A DNA stretch of 64,000 nt from Linanthus parryae (lineage: Eukaryota; Streptophyta; Magnoliopsida; Ericales; Polemoniaceae): positions 123,454,088 through 123,518,087 of the forward strand of contig JALGPY010000002.1 in the NCBI GenBank assembly GCA_023055425.1. The letters are read 5' to 3'. This document shows, piece by piece, positions 54,197 through 64,000 of the stretch (position 1 is its first letter; each line of letters opens with the position of its first letter). Below the pieces are notes generated by a model. The model ran no database searches and was not told where the DNA came from. It saw nothing but the letters and a program-made list of their open reading frames with translations. The position numbers were made by a program, and so were the translations under genes.

Positions 54197-55541
54197 TAAA
54201 AGTTTAATCTCAAATCTTTACTGTTGCGGTGTCCACTAGCTCAAACAACTACTTTTTGTCAAATAAAGTCATCGACCAACTCTATATTCAAAGGTTAATC
54301 TCAAATTTTGTAACGTTGCGGTGTCCACTAGCTCAAACCACTACTTTTTGTCACATAAAGTCATCGACCAACTCTAAAGTCAAAGGTTAATCTAAAATTT
54401 TTACTGTTGCGGTGTCCACTAGCTCAAACTACTACTTTTGGTCAAAAAAAGTCATCGACCAATTCTAAAGTCAAAGGTTAATCTCAAATTTTTAACGTTG
54501 CGGTGTCCATTAGGTCAAACCACTACTTTCGTTAAAATAAAGTCATCGACCAACTCTAAAGTCAAAGGTTAATCTCAATTTTGTAACGTAGCGTCCACTA
54601 GTTCAAACCACTACTTTTGGTCAAATAAAGTCATAGACAACTCTAAAGTCAAAGGTAAATCTAAAATTTTTACTGTTGCGGGGTCCACTAGCTCAAACCA
54701 CTACTTTTGGTCAAATAAAGTCATCGACCAACTCTAAAGTCAAAGGTTAATCCCAATTTTGTAAAGTTGCGGTGTCCACTAGCTCAAACCACTACTTTAG
54801 GTCAAGTAAAGTCATCGACCAACTCTAAAATAAAAGGTTAATCTCAATTTTTTAGCGTTGCGGTGTCCACTAGTTCAAACGACTACTTTTGGTCATATAA
54901 AGTCATCGACCAACTCTAAAGTCAAGGGTTAATTTCAAATTTATAATTTTGCGGGGTCCACTAGCTCAAACCACAACTAATGGTAACATTAAGTCATCGA
55001 TCAACTCTAAAGTTTAAGGTTAATCTCAAATTTTTAGTGTTGCGGTGTCCACTAGCTCAAACCACTGATTTTGGTCAAAAAAAGTTATCAACCAATTCTA
55101 AAGTCAAAGGTTAATCTCAAATTTTTACCGTTGCGGTGTCCAGTAGGTCAAACCACTACTTTTGGTCAAATAAAATCATCGATCAACTCTAAAGTCAAAG
55201 GCGGGTTTCTAGTGAGATGTTTTGCTCTCACCTCTCTCCTAACCTTCCGTATTCACCACTATGAAACACGATGAACTCCGAAGTTCTTGATCTCGTTTGT
55301 TTCTGATTTCCTCTTAGATCTAGCACATCCTTCTTCCGATCATTCTGCTCTTGAGGTTTCTTATCAGCTTGATCGTCTTCTTGAAAGTTTTCACGTCGAT
55401 TCATTCAAGTTAGGGTTTTAGGTCTTGAGTCGGTTCTTTTCAACTTCCAGATCCTCGGATCTTATGAAGAAGCCGTCTAGAATTTCGACTCCACACCCTG
55501 TTAAGATCAGTTCCTGACACCCGACTGGTCTATCGAGCAAG

Positions 55542-57006
55542 ATGCCGGAGGAAGCATCAACCTCTGATGCTCAACAACCGCCACAAACGGTTGGTGTTCC
55601 CAAGAAGAATATTCACCCCAGTTTTCTTCCGACCGAGATCCGTATCGAACCCATTAAAGCACCTGATTTCTCTGCATTAATGGAGGAGAATGAAGAGTTT
55701 CCCCCCTTAACTGAAGATCCAACAACTCTTCCCGCGGTCTCAACGGTATGGAAAAACAGAGTTAACAACTTTGACCCTGATTTTAAGTTGAAGTTTAACC
55801 CAGATGCAGTTTTGCGTGATGGCAAGCTTCTTGTCCCAGATTCTATCACTGATCTTGGACGTGCTAAGTGGGAAACTTGTCTGATAGGGTTTATTTTGGG
55901 GAAGAATTTGCCTTTCATGTTTGTTAGAGACTCAGCTTTTAAGCTCTGGGGTAAGGTGGGTCTCAAAACAGTCTCGGCTAATTCAGAAGGAGTCTTTGTC
56001 TTCAGGTTTGATAATAAGATTGATTGCAACGAGGTGATGGAGAATGGCCCCTGGCATATAGGTGGCGGGGCTCTTGTTATCAAACCATGGGTTCCAATGA
56101 TGGATATGAAGAAAACAAACTCCACAAGAGTTCCAGTTTGGGTCAATGTGTACAATCTGCCAACTGACTTTTGGACGCAAGAAGGCCTAAGCTATGTCAG
56201 TAGTGCAATTGGCATACCTCTTGGTGCGGATAAGCTCACTAAAGAAGGTACAAGAGTCTCTTTTGCAAGAGTTTGTGTGGAAATTGGAGCTGATAAACTC
56301 CCACCTAAGAACTTCACAGTGGTCTCTAAGGGTGAAGAAGTTGATGTGGATTTTGAATATCCAATGTTTCCCCCACTTTGTCTTAAATGTCATGTTTTTG
56401 GACACAAGTGCCCTCACCTAATCCTGTTGCAGCAGGCAAGAAGTGGAAACCAGCTGATAAAGGGAAGAATGTTGTTGATGTGGATTTGGGAAAAATCAAC
56501 TTGATGGACCATCTAGCAAGTGTGTCTATTCCCTGCTTTGATTTATCCAAAAAGTTGGGTGAGCCTTCAACAAGCAAGGGTAACAACTCAGAGGAGGAAT
56601 TGGCTAGCTCAAACAGCTCAGAAGGTGATCAGAAGGTGACAAAGATGAGATTATCTCTGATGAGCTCAATGAATTTGAAACAAGTCAGATGGGTGAAGCT
56701 TTGAAAGCCTACAATCAACATGTGGATGTGACTTTGAGCCCAATGAGAGAAGGAGTGGATGTGCCTGATGAAGTTGAAGAATTGCTAAATAGATTAGAGG
56801 TTTTGACCTCTGACACAACCTCTCCTCAATGTGCTGCTTCCACCCCACATCAGCAGATAGTCCCAGCAATGCAAGCAAAAGATAGTGAGTGGATTAATGT
56901 GGTTAGCAAGAGTAATAAGAAGAAGGAGAAGAGGTCTCAAGCTGCATTAGAAAGAAGGTATGAGAAGAAGTCTCTGCTTAGGCAGAGAGGGGGTGTCAGA
57001 TCCTAG
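55542..57006 (+). pseudogene. LINE H ORF1, two frameshifts
   Basis: The ATG at 55542 (MPEEASTSDAQQ) leads to DUF4283 (KLLVPDSITDLGRAKWETCL, FILGKNLPFMFVRDSAFKLW, GPWHIGGGALVIKPWVPM) and a zinc knuckle LCLKCHVFGHKC near residue 287. The frame is lost near 56413, just after the knuckle. It continues in another frame (SPNPVAAGKKWKPADKGK) and is lost again near 56635, where an 11-bp unit TCAGAAGGTGA is duplicated in tandem. The last part (DSEWINVVSKSNKKKEKRS) ends at 57006. The ORF1-ORF2 spacing is 26 nt. Confidence 0.92.
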
Positions 57007-57032
57007 TGATCTTACTCCAAATTTTGTATCCA

Positions 57033-60000
57033 ATGGATTTTTGCTCTTGGAATGTTAGGGGATTAAATGACCCTATCAGACAAGCTGATGCCAGAACTAT
57101 GGTAAATAAGTTTCGTTTTAATATCTTTGCTTTACTTGAAACCAAAGTGAAGGAAATCAATGCAACTTCTATTAGAAACAATATTTTCAAAGGATGGGAT
57201 TTTATTGACAACTATGCAAAATCTGAGCTGGGAAGAATCTGGATTTGCTGGAGAAAGGGATCTTATTCAGTGATGAAGATCCAAGAGTCAGATCAATTTA
57301 TCCACTGCAAGATTGAAGCCCCAGGGAGAGTACATTTCTTTGTGACTTTTGTCTATGCAAGAAATGATTATATGCTAAGGAGAAAGCTATGGTCTGACAT
57401 TTTGGCTCTTTCAAGTTCTTTATCAACAGAGAAATGGATGATTCTAGGGGATTTTAATGCAATCAGAAGGCCTTGTGATAAGGTAGGAGGCAGCTTTGAA
57501 TGGCCTGACCAAATGAAAGAGTTTGATTGTTTTATCAATGACTCTGAATTGGTTGAACTAAGAGGTTCTGGACTTAGATTTACTTGGTCAAACCGACAAG
57601 TAACTAATCCAATTTCTACAAAAATTGACTGGGTCTTAATTAACTTGGAATGGGATAGTCAATTCCCTCTTTGTAATTTTGTGTTTGAGGCAACCTTATC
57701 CTCTGATCACACTCCAATTCTTGTGTCTCTAGGCAATCAAATGCCTCTTGTTGCAAAGCCATTCAAATTCTTTGACATGTGGACTAAACATCATATGTTT
57801 TTGGATTTGGTGGCAGATGAGTGGAAGTTGCAAGTTCATGGATGTCATCAGTTCAGATTACACAAGAAATTGAAGCAGCTGAAAGGCCCTCTAAGGAAGT
57901 TTAACAAGAAGCATTTTGGCAACATCAGTGAAAGAGTGAGCAATAGCATTGAGGAACTAGCTGTTTGTAAAAAAGCTATTGATTTGAATCCCCAGGACTC
58001 ACAGTTGAGAGCTGAGGAGAAACTGATTCTGGAAGAGCATAGAAGAGTGGGCTTTGCAGAGGAAGAATTCAGGAGACAAAAAGCAAGAGTTGACTGGCTC
58101 AATCTAGGAGATAAGAATTCATCCTACTTCTTCAGGTGTCTCAGAACTAATGAAGCAAGGTCTAGAATCGCTAGCATTATGCTAAATGATGGGTCTGTCT
58201 CAGAGGAACCAAGTCAGATTAAGGGGGCATTTGTTGATTTCTTCAAGGAGCTTCTGGGAACAAAGCATGCAGGGGCTTATGGAGGAATTGAACAGGTTAG
58301 GCCATTTGTCAGACACAGGCTTAATGAAGAAGAGAAACTTTTGTTGGCCATGGACTTCACTGATGAAGATATTGAAGAAGCATTCCTTAAACTCCCATCC
58401 AACAAGGCACCAGGGCCTGATGGATACTCCAATAGTTTTTTCAAATCTTGTTGGCCTATTGTCAAAAGAGATGTGTGTGAGGCAGTTAAAGAATTCTTCT
58501 TGACAGGTCAATTACTTGGTGCAATCAACTCCACTTGTATTGCTCTTATTCAAAAAACAGAATGTCCAAGAAGTGTGAAGGAGTTCAGGCCAATTGCACT
58601 ATGCAACACAACTTATAAGTGTGTGTCATCAGTTGTTGCTAGTAGAATCAAGAGCCTCTTGCCTCAGCTTATTCATGGATCTCAATCAGCTTTTGTGGAA
58701 GGGAGGTATATCTCTGATAATATTTTTCTTTCGCAAGAATTATTGAAGAACTATCACAAAAACTCATGCACCATACAACCTAGATGTGCATTAAAAGTAG
58801 ATTTGATGAAAGCATATGATAGTGTTAGATGGGAGTTTCTTCTTGATGTGCTTGAATTGATGAATTTCCCTAAGAGAATGATTCTCTGGATCAAAGCTTG
58901 CATCTCCACACCTACATACACAATCTGCATTAATGGGGAGCTCACTGGATCATTTCAAGGGGCCAAGGGGTTGAGGCAGGGGGATCCACTTTCCCCCTAC
59001 CTTTTTGTCATGGTAATGGAAGTTTTAGCAGGTTGTTTTGCTTCTGCAACATCTGATCCTCAGTTCAAATACCACTGGAGATGTAAAGAGAACAAGATCA
59101 CCCATTTATGCTTTGCAGATGATCTGCTGGTGTTCTCATATGGTTCTTTGGCAGCAGCTAAACCATTGAAACAAGCTCTTGACTATTTTTCAGCACTCTC
59201 AGGTTTGACACCCAACCTTGATAAAAGCAACATGTTCTTCTCCAATGTGGACCCCTTTGAGAAAGAACTTCTTCTTGATCTGTTTGGGTTTGCTGTGGGT
59301 ACACTTCCAGTTAGGTATTTGGGGGTTCCCCTCATTACAACAAAACTCAAAGCCTCTGACTGTCAACCACTTATTGATAGAGTCACTTCAAAGATCAGCT
59401 CATGGCCTTCTAAGTACTTGTCTTTTGCAGGGAGATTACAGTTGATTAAAACAGTGTTGTTTGCTATTCAAATGTAATGGTCCTCAATTTTTATGCTTCC
59501 CTCTAGAGTTCACAATAGCATTGAGCTGCTCATGAGGAGGTTTCTCTGGTCAGGGTCAGAAATGAAGAAATCAGGTGCAAAAATAGCTTGGAGTGATGTA
59601 TGTTTACCATTTGATGAAGGAGGACTTGGAATTAAAAGAACAAAAGAGTGGAACAAAGCTGCTATTGCCAAAGTTATTTGGAAACTGATATCACACAAAT
59701 CAGAAGCTTTGTGGCATTGCTGGGCTCATTCCCATCTGCTGAAAGGTCAATGTTTCTGGAAAATGAAAACCCCTTCTTTGGCATCTTGGTTTTGGAACAA
59801 AGCTCTGGGAATTAGAAAAGAAATTCAACAGTTTATGTTCTGGAAAGTGGGGAATGGTGAGCTAATCTTCTTGTGGTGGGATTTCTGGTTACCAAAAGGG
59901 AGAATCATGGATTTTTTTCCAGAGAGACTTATCTATGATTCAAACATCTCCAGACTTGCCAAGGTATGTTCTTTGATACACAATAATGTTTTCACTTGGC

Positions 60001-60617
60001 CTAGTGATCATAATGTGGATATCAAGTACCTTAAAAATCTGTCCAATGAACTTAAGGTTGATGATTCTGCAAAGGATGTGCTTATGTGGCTTGATGGTTC
60101 TCCTGTCTCTTTCTCATCCTCATTAGTGTGGAAGTCCATTAGAACAAAGAAACCAACTGTTAACTCGGCTCATCTATGCTGGTTTTCAGAGTTTATTCCC
60201 AGATTTAGCTTTTTGTTTTGGTTAGCCATCCAATTCAAACTGTCAACTGGTGATAGGCTAATTGCTTGGGGAGTGACAACTTCTGCTCCTTGCTTGTTGT
60301 GTAATTTTGTAGTTGAGGATCACAATCACTTGTTCTTCTCCTGTAAATTTACCAACTCCATCTTGCATTTTTTTGAGCAGAAATTTGGTTTCTCTGTGCC
60401 TAGATTACCTTGGAAGGAGATGGTCTCTTTTATGGCAGATAAGTGGAAGAAACCTACCAAGAAGAATGCCATTTGTAAAAGAGTTATCTCAGCAGTGATC
60501 TACTACAGTTGGAGGGAAAGGAATTCCAGATTCCACACAAAGAAAATTGCTCCAGAAGTTGCAGTTATCAGACAGATTTCTTTATCTCTTGATAATTTCT
60601 GCTTTGATGTGCATTGA
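57033..60617 (+). pseudogene. LINE H ORF2, complete except for one TAA stop
   Basis: The ATG at 57033 (MDFCSWNVRGLNDP) opens an ORF2 of 1194 codons containing a single in-frame TAA at 59475-59477, in place of the Tyr codon of the Q(V/M)YW motif. The endonuclease has Asn7, LLETKVKE, LGDFNA and SDHTP. The RT has PGPDGYSNSFFK, GSQSAFVEGRY, LKVDLMKAYDS, LRQGDPLSPY and CFADDLLVF. The thumb MRRFLWSGSEMKKSGAK and zf-RVT (CLLCNFVVEDHNHLFFSC) follow the stop. Translation would give RT without thumb and C-terminus, so the protein is presumed inactive. Confidence 0.94.
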
Positions 60618-61021
60618 CTCAAAGGATTGTATGGTGTTGCCTGGGGAATTACCCCTACCACCATTTTGTTGTTCTCTTGATTTTGTTACAGTTGTTTATG
60701 TATGTTGTTTGTAGGTTAACATGTCTGCTGAATGTAATAGGTTAGCTGTTAGCTCACTGTAATTGCTCAGTAGTTGTGCCAATTCTTTGGTTTGTATTTT
60801 GTAGTTAGTGGCTTGAATTTGCAGCTACTACACTACTCTTAGCTTTGTTAGGACCATCCTATCAAACCTGTTTCTCACTTTGCTTTAGTTAATTCTAGTT
60901 CACTAGATTTAGCTTGAGCTGTGGTTGTGTGTAACCACATTGCTCTACCTGGGGTATACCCCTTGTAGTTTTGTTGTCTGTTCTCCCTTTTATCCAAAAT
61001 TCAAAGTTTACCCAAAAAAAA

Positions 61022-62940
61022 AAAGTCAAAGGCTAATCTCAAATTTGTAACGTTGCAATGTCCACTAGTTCAAACCACTACTTTTGGTCAAATAAAGTCA
61101 TCGAACAACTCTTAAGTCAAATGTTCATCTCAAATTTTTAATGTTGCGGTGTCCACTAGCTCAAACCACTACTTTTGGTCACATAAAGTCATCGACCAAC
61201 TCTAAAGTCAAAGGTTAATCTCAAATCTTTAGCGTTACGGTGTCCACTAGCTCAAACCACTGATTTTGGTCGAATAAAGTCTTCAATCAATTCTAAAGTC
61301 AATGGTTAATCTCAAATTTTTAACGTAGCGGTGTCCACTAGGTCAAACCACTACTTTTGGTCAAATAAAATCATCGACCAACTCTAAAGTCAAAGGTTAA
61401 TCTCAAATTTTTAACATTGCGGTGTCCACTAGCTCAAATCACCACTTTTGGTGAATTAAAGTCATCAACCAACTCTAAAGTCAAAGGCTAATCTCAAATT
61501 TTTAACGTTGCGGTGTCCACTAGCTTAAACCATTACTTTTGGTAAAATGAAGTCGTCGATTAACTCTAGAAATAAAAGTTTGAACTTTTGAAAGAAAACC
61601 CCCCTACAGTATGGTCTCGCTGACACTTAGCTACCAGCAGTATAGATTTTGTCAGAAAACCCCCCTGCAGTTTCACTTTTACCGACATCCCGCACCATTT
61701 TTCAAACAAAAACCTCCTTACAGTTTCAATTTTACCGACACTTAGCTACCAACAGTTTTAGTAAAATTGTGCGCGATGTCAGTAAAAGTGATACTGCAAG
61801 GGGGTTTCCTGACAAAATCAATACTACTGGTAGCTAAGTGTCAGCGAGACCATACTGTAGGGGGGTTTTCTGTCAAAAGTTCAAAAAGTTTAATCTCAAA
61901 TCTTTACTGTTGCGGTGTCCACTAGCTCAAACAACTACTTTTTGTCAAATAAAGTCATCGACCAACTCTATATTCAAAGGTTAATCTCAATTTATGTAAC
62001 GTTGCGGTGTCCACTAGCTCAAACCACTACTTTTGGTCACATAAAGTCATCGACCAACTCTAAAGTCAAAGGTTAATCTAAAATTTTTACTGTTGCGGTG
62101 TCCACTAGCTCAAACTACTACTTTTGGTCAAAAAAAGTCATCGACCAATTCTAAAGTCAAAGGTTAATCTCAAATTTTTAACGTTGCGGTGTCCATTAGG
62201 TCAAACCACTACTTTTGGTCAAATAAAGTCATCGACCAACTCTAAAGTCAAAGGTTAATCTCATTTTTGTAACGTTGCGGTGTCCACTAAATCAAACCAC
62301 TTCTTTAAGTCACATAAAGTCATCGACCAACTCTAAATTCAAAGGTTAATCTCAAATTTTTAACGTTGCGGTGTCCACTAGCTCAAACCACTACTTTTGG
62401 TCAAAAAAAGTCATCGACCAATTCTAAAGTCAATGGTTAATCTCAAATTTTTAACGTTGCGGTGTCCACTAGGTCAAACCACTACTTTTGGTCAAATAAA
62501 GTCATCGACCTACTCTAAAGTCAAAGGTTAATCTCATTTTTGTAACGTTGCGGTGTCCACTAGCTCAAACCACTACTTTTGCTCAAATAAAGTCATCGAC
62601 CAACTCTAAAGTCAAAGGTTAATCTAAAAATTTTAACGTTGCGGTGTCCACTAGCTCAAACCACTATTTTTGGTCACATAAAGTCATCGACCAACTCTAA
62701 AGTCAAAGGTTAATCTCAAATTTTTAGCGTTGCGGTGTCCACTAGCTCAAACCACTGATTTTGGTCATATAAAGTCATCAACCAATTCTAAAGTCAAAGG
62801 TTAATCTCAAATTTTTAACGTTGCAGTGTCCACTAGGTCAAACCACTTATTTTGGTCAAATAAAATCATCGACCAACTCTTAACTCAAAGGTTAATCTCA
62901 AATTTTTAATGTTGCGGTGTCCACTATGTCAAACCACTAC
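61022..62940 (-). repeat. 91-bp satellite array, block 6, opposite orientation
   Basis: This continues block 5 after LINE H in the same phase. It holds the third MITE copy at 61582-61882, then monomers up to the poly(T) of LINE I at about 62941. Confidence 0.95.
61582..61882. mobile_element. Mutator-type foldback MITE, copy 3 (301 bp)
   Basis: Same element and same monomer position as copies 1 and 2. The left flank is TAAAAGTTT (61573-61581) and the right flank is AAAAAGTTT (61883-61891), one base changed. With LINE H and one target copy removed, it lies 1854 bp from copy 2. Confidence 0.9.
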
Positions 62941-64000
62941 TTTTTTTTGTGGGTAAGATGTGAATTTTGGATAAAGGGAGGAAATCAGTACAGGTTTACA
63001 AGGGGCATTCCCCTGGTAAAGCTAACTAGTGACAAACCACCAGAAGCTAAAGAGTACAACACTCAAGAGCAGAAAAATTGGTGACAAACCACCAGTGGCT
63101 AAATAGTACAACACTCAAACCAGAAAACAACCATAAGCAAGAAGTCCCTAGAGTGGACAAATAGGTGTTAAGCACAAACAATAACAAAGCTAGGTATAAC
63201 ATAAAATAAACATTATGTACAACCAACAAAAACTCAACAAAGATAATCTATAGAACTACGGAGTTACAAGTATAAGAGATGGTAGGGGCAGTTCCCCAGA
63301 CAACATCTCAATTGGGGTCTTCAGCTTCCATCAGTAGCAGAATTGCAGCATTCTCAACAGTCAATGAGATCAAAAGAAATAGCCAGGGCAATCTGCTTCA
63401 CAAGAGCAGCAGGCTTCTCCAAGTGTCTATGAAACATGGAATTTCTTTCAATCAAATAAAATAAACAGCTGCATTCAAACATATCTTCAAAATACATAAT
63501 ATGTCTGAGATCCCTTTCCACTCAACTTCAAGTTTAGATATCAGTTGAGGCCATGGAAGTTTATGTAGAGAAAAGGAGAACTGGTGTTCCAGAGAGCACA
63601 TAATATGGGAGGAGAATGAGCACTCAGAAAATAGGTGGTCATGACTCTCATTATGTTGCTTGCATAGCAACTATAAAGAGGAGTTAGATACCCCCCCAAG
63701 CAACCAGTCTATCTGCTGTTGAAAGCTTACATCTTATGGCTAGCCAAAAGAAGAAGCTGAATCTTGGTACATGTTTTGGAAACCAGCAAAGGTGAGCCCA
63801 TTTTACTTCTGCACTTTTCTGTCTAAGTGAGTTCCAAGCAGTAGTAATAGAGAAATCATGTAATTGGCCATCAAACCACATCAGTTTGTCAACACAACTT
63901 GGATCATAATTGATATTGCTAGACCATAACTCAAGTGTTTTGACATCAATATTATGACTGCTAGGCCAAGTGAAAGAAAGATTTTGCAATAAGATATGTA
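62941..64000 (-). mobile_element. LINE I, minus strand, 5' part outside window
   Basis: The poly(A) appears as a plus-strand T run at about 62941, followed by GTGGGTAAGATGTGAATTTT and the tail box GGGGCATTCCCCTGGTAAAGC. The 3' UTR runs to about 63450 and includes an imperfect duplication of about 45 bp near 63036-63120. ORF2 C-terminal coding continues to the right edge. It belongs to the G/H subfamily by sequence (HNIDVKTLELWSSNINYD). Confidence 0.88.
63452..64000 (-). pseudogene. LINE I ORF2 C-terminal fragment with an internal stop/shift
   Basis: The frame at 63989-63684 reads SFTWPSSHNIDVKTLELWSS...HLCWFPKHVPRFSFFFWLAI and ends at a stop after RLVAWGGI. The next segment (63670-63452) carries LCKQHNESHDHLFSECSF and stops at NAAVYFI, short of the usual WRERNSRFHTK ending. 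The zf-RVT module is therefore broken. The upstream domains are outside the window. Confidence 0.85.

Larger units (their letters stand above)
50563..55202 (-). repeat. 91-bp satellite array, block 5, opposite orientation, ~1854-bp higher-order repeat
   Basis: The same monomer as in the left arrays is read here on the minus strand (plus strand AAGTCATCGACCAACTCTAA). Variants recur with a period near 1854 bp: TTTCGTT at 50821, 52672 and 54527, and the embedded MITE at 52043 and 53897. Each unit is a 300-bp MITE plus about 17 monomers. There is no gene; a repeated 62-codon frame over the MITE is part of the foldback. Confidence 0.95.
55203..61021 (+). mobile_element. LINE H, full-length (5.8 kb)
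   Basis: The element is flanked by AAAGTCAAAGGC (55191-55202 and 61022-61033) within a satellite monomer. The 5' UTR starts GGGTTTCTAGTGAG; ORF1 spans 55542-57006 and ORF2 57033-60617. A 3' UTR of 0.4 kb follows, with CCTGGGGTATACCCCTTG and the terminus TTTACCC plus poly(A). Removing it restores the 1854-bp satellite period exactly. It is inactivated by two ORF1 frameshifts and one ORF2 stop. Confidence 0.95.

Noticed and set aside
52110..61837. Recurring 62- to 91-codon frame beginning MSENPPAVSLLPTSRT
   Set aside because: It lies wholly within the foldback MITE and is repeated because the MITE is. The opposite strand has equivalent frames.
5895..62940. CRISPR-like regular repeats
   Set aside because: The repeats are contiguous 91-bp monomers without unique spacers, in a plant-type context with LINEs.

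Overview
This window looks like repeat-rich heterochromatin from a flowering plant, probably a eudicot. The species cannot be named from sequence alone. The evidence is plant-type L1-like LINEs (ORF1 with a DUF4283 domain and zinc knuckle; ORF2 with APE endonuclease, reverse transcriptase and a C-terminal zf-RVT domain), a Tat-lineage Ty3/gypsy element with two RNase H domains, and long arrays of an AT-rich satellite of about 91 bp. I see no ordinary host gene.

Layout, left to right. 1-5894: minus-strand LINE A running off the left edge, interrupted only by a non-autonomous LINE-tailed element at 2096-2830. 5895-32017: satellite in one orientation, carrying a 1.17-kb non-autonomous element (7690-8858), a 23-nt LINE tail (9010-9032), 5'-truncated LINE B (10622-11834), decayed LINE C (12670-17572, itself containing a LINE of another family), LINE D (17703-25345, containing LINE E at 20006-22715) and a tRNA-derived insertion (31817-31909). 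32018-35895: minus-strand LINE F. 35896-50395: Tat-type LTR element with a putative 5' LTR, gag-protease, pol, a 54-bp tandem array broken by LINE G (43939-47789) and an antisense spliced reading frame; no 3' LTR is seen. 50396-50562: a LINE tail. 50563-62940: the same satellite in the opposite orientation, as a higher-order repeat of about 1854 bp in which every copy carries a 300-bp Mutator-type foldback MITE; full-length LINE H (55203-61021) splits the third copy. 62941-64000: minus-strand LINE I running off the right edge.

The elements form a stratigraphy. A MITE inserted once into a satellite monomer, was amplified with it as a higher-order unit, and LINE H landed later. LINE A and LINE G have open ORF2 frames and look young; C, D, E and F carry frameshifts, stops and deletions and are older. 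Nearly all LINE-like elements share a 3' tail with a short GGGG-loop-CCCC hairpin. The non-autonomous family carries the same tail, which suggests it is mobilised by the LINE enzyme.
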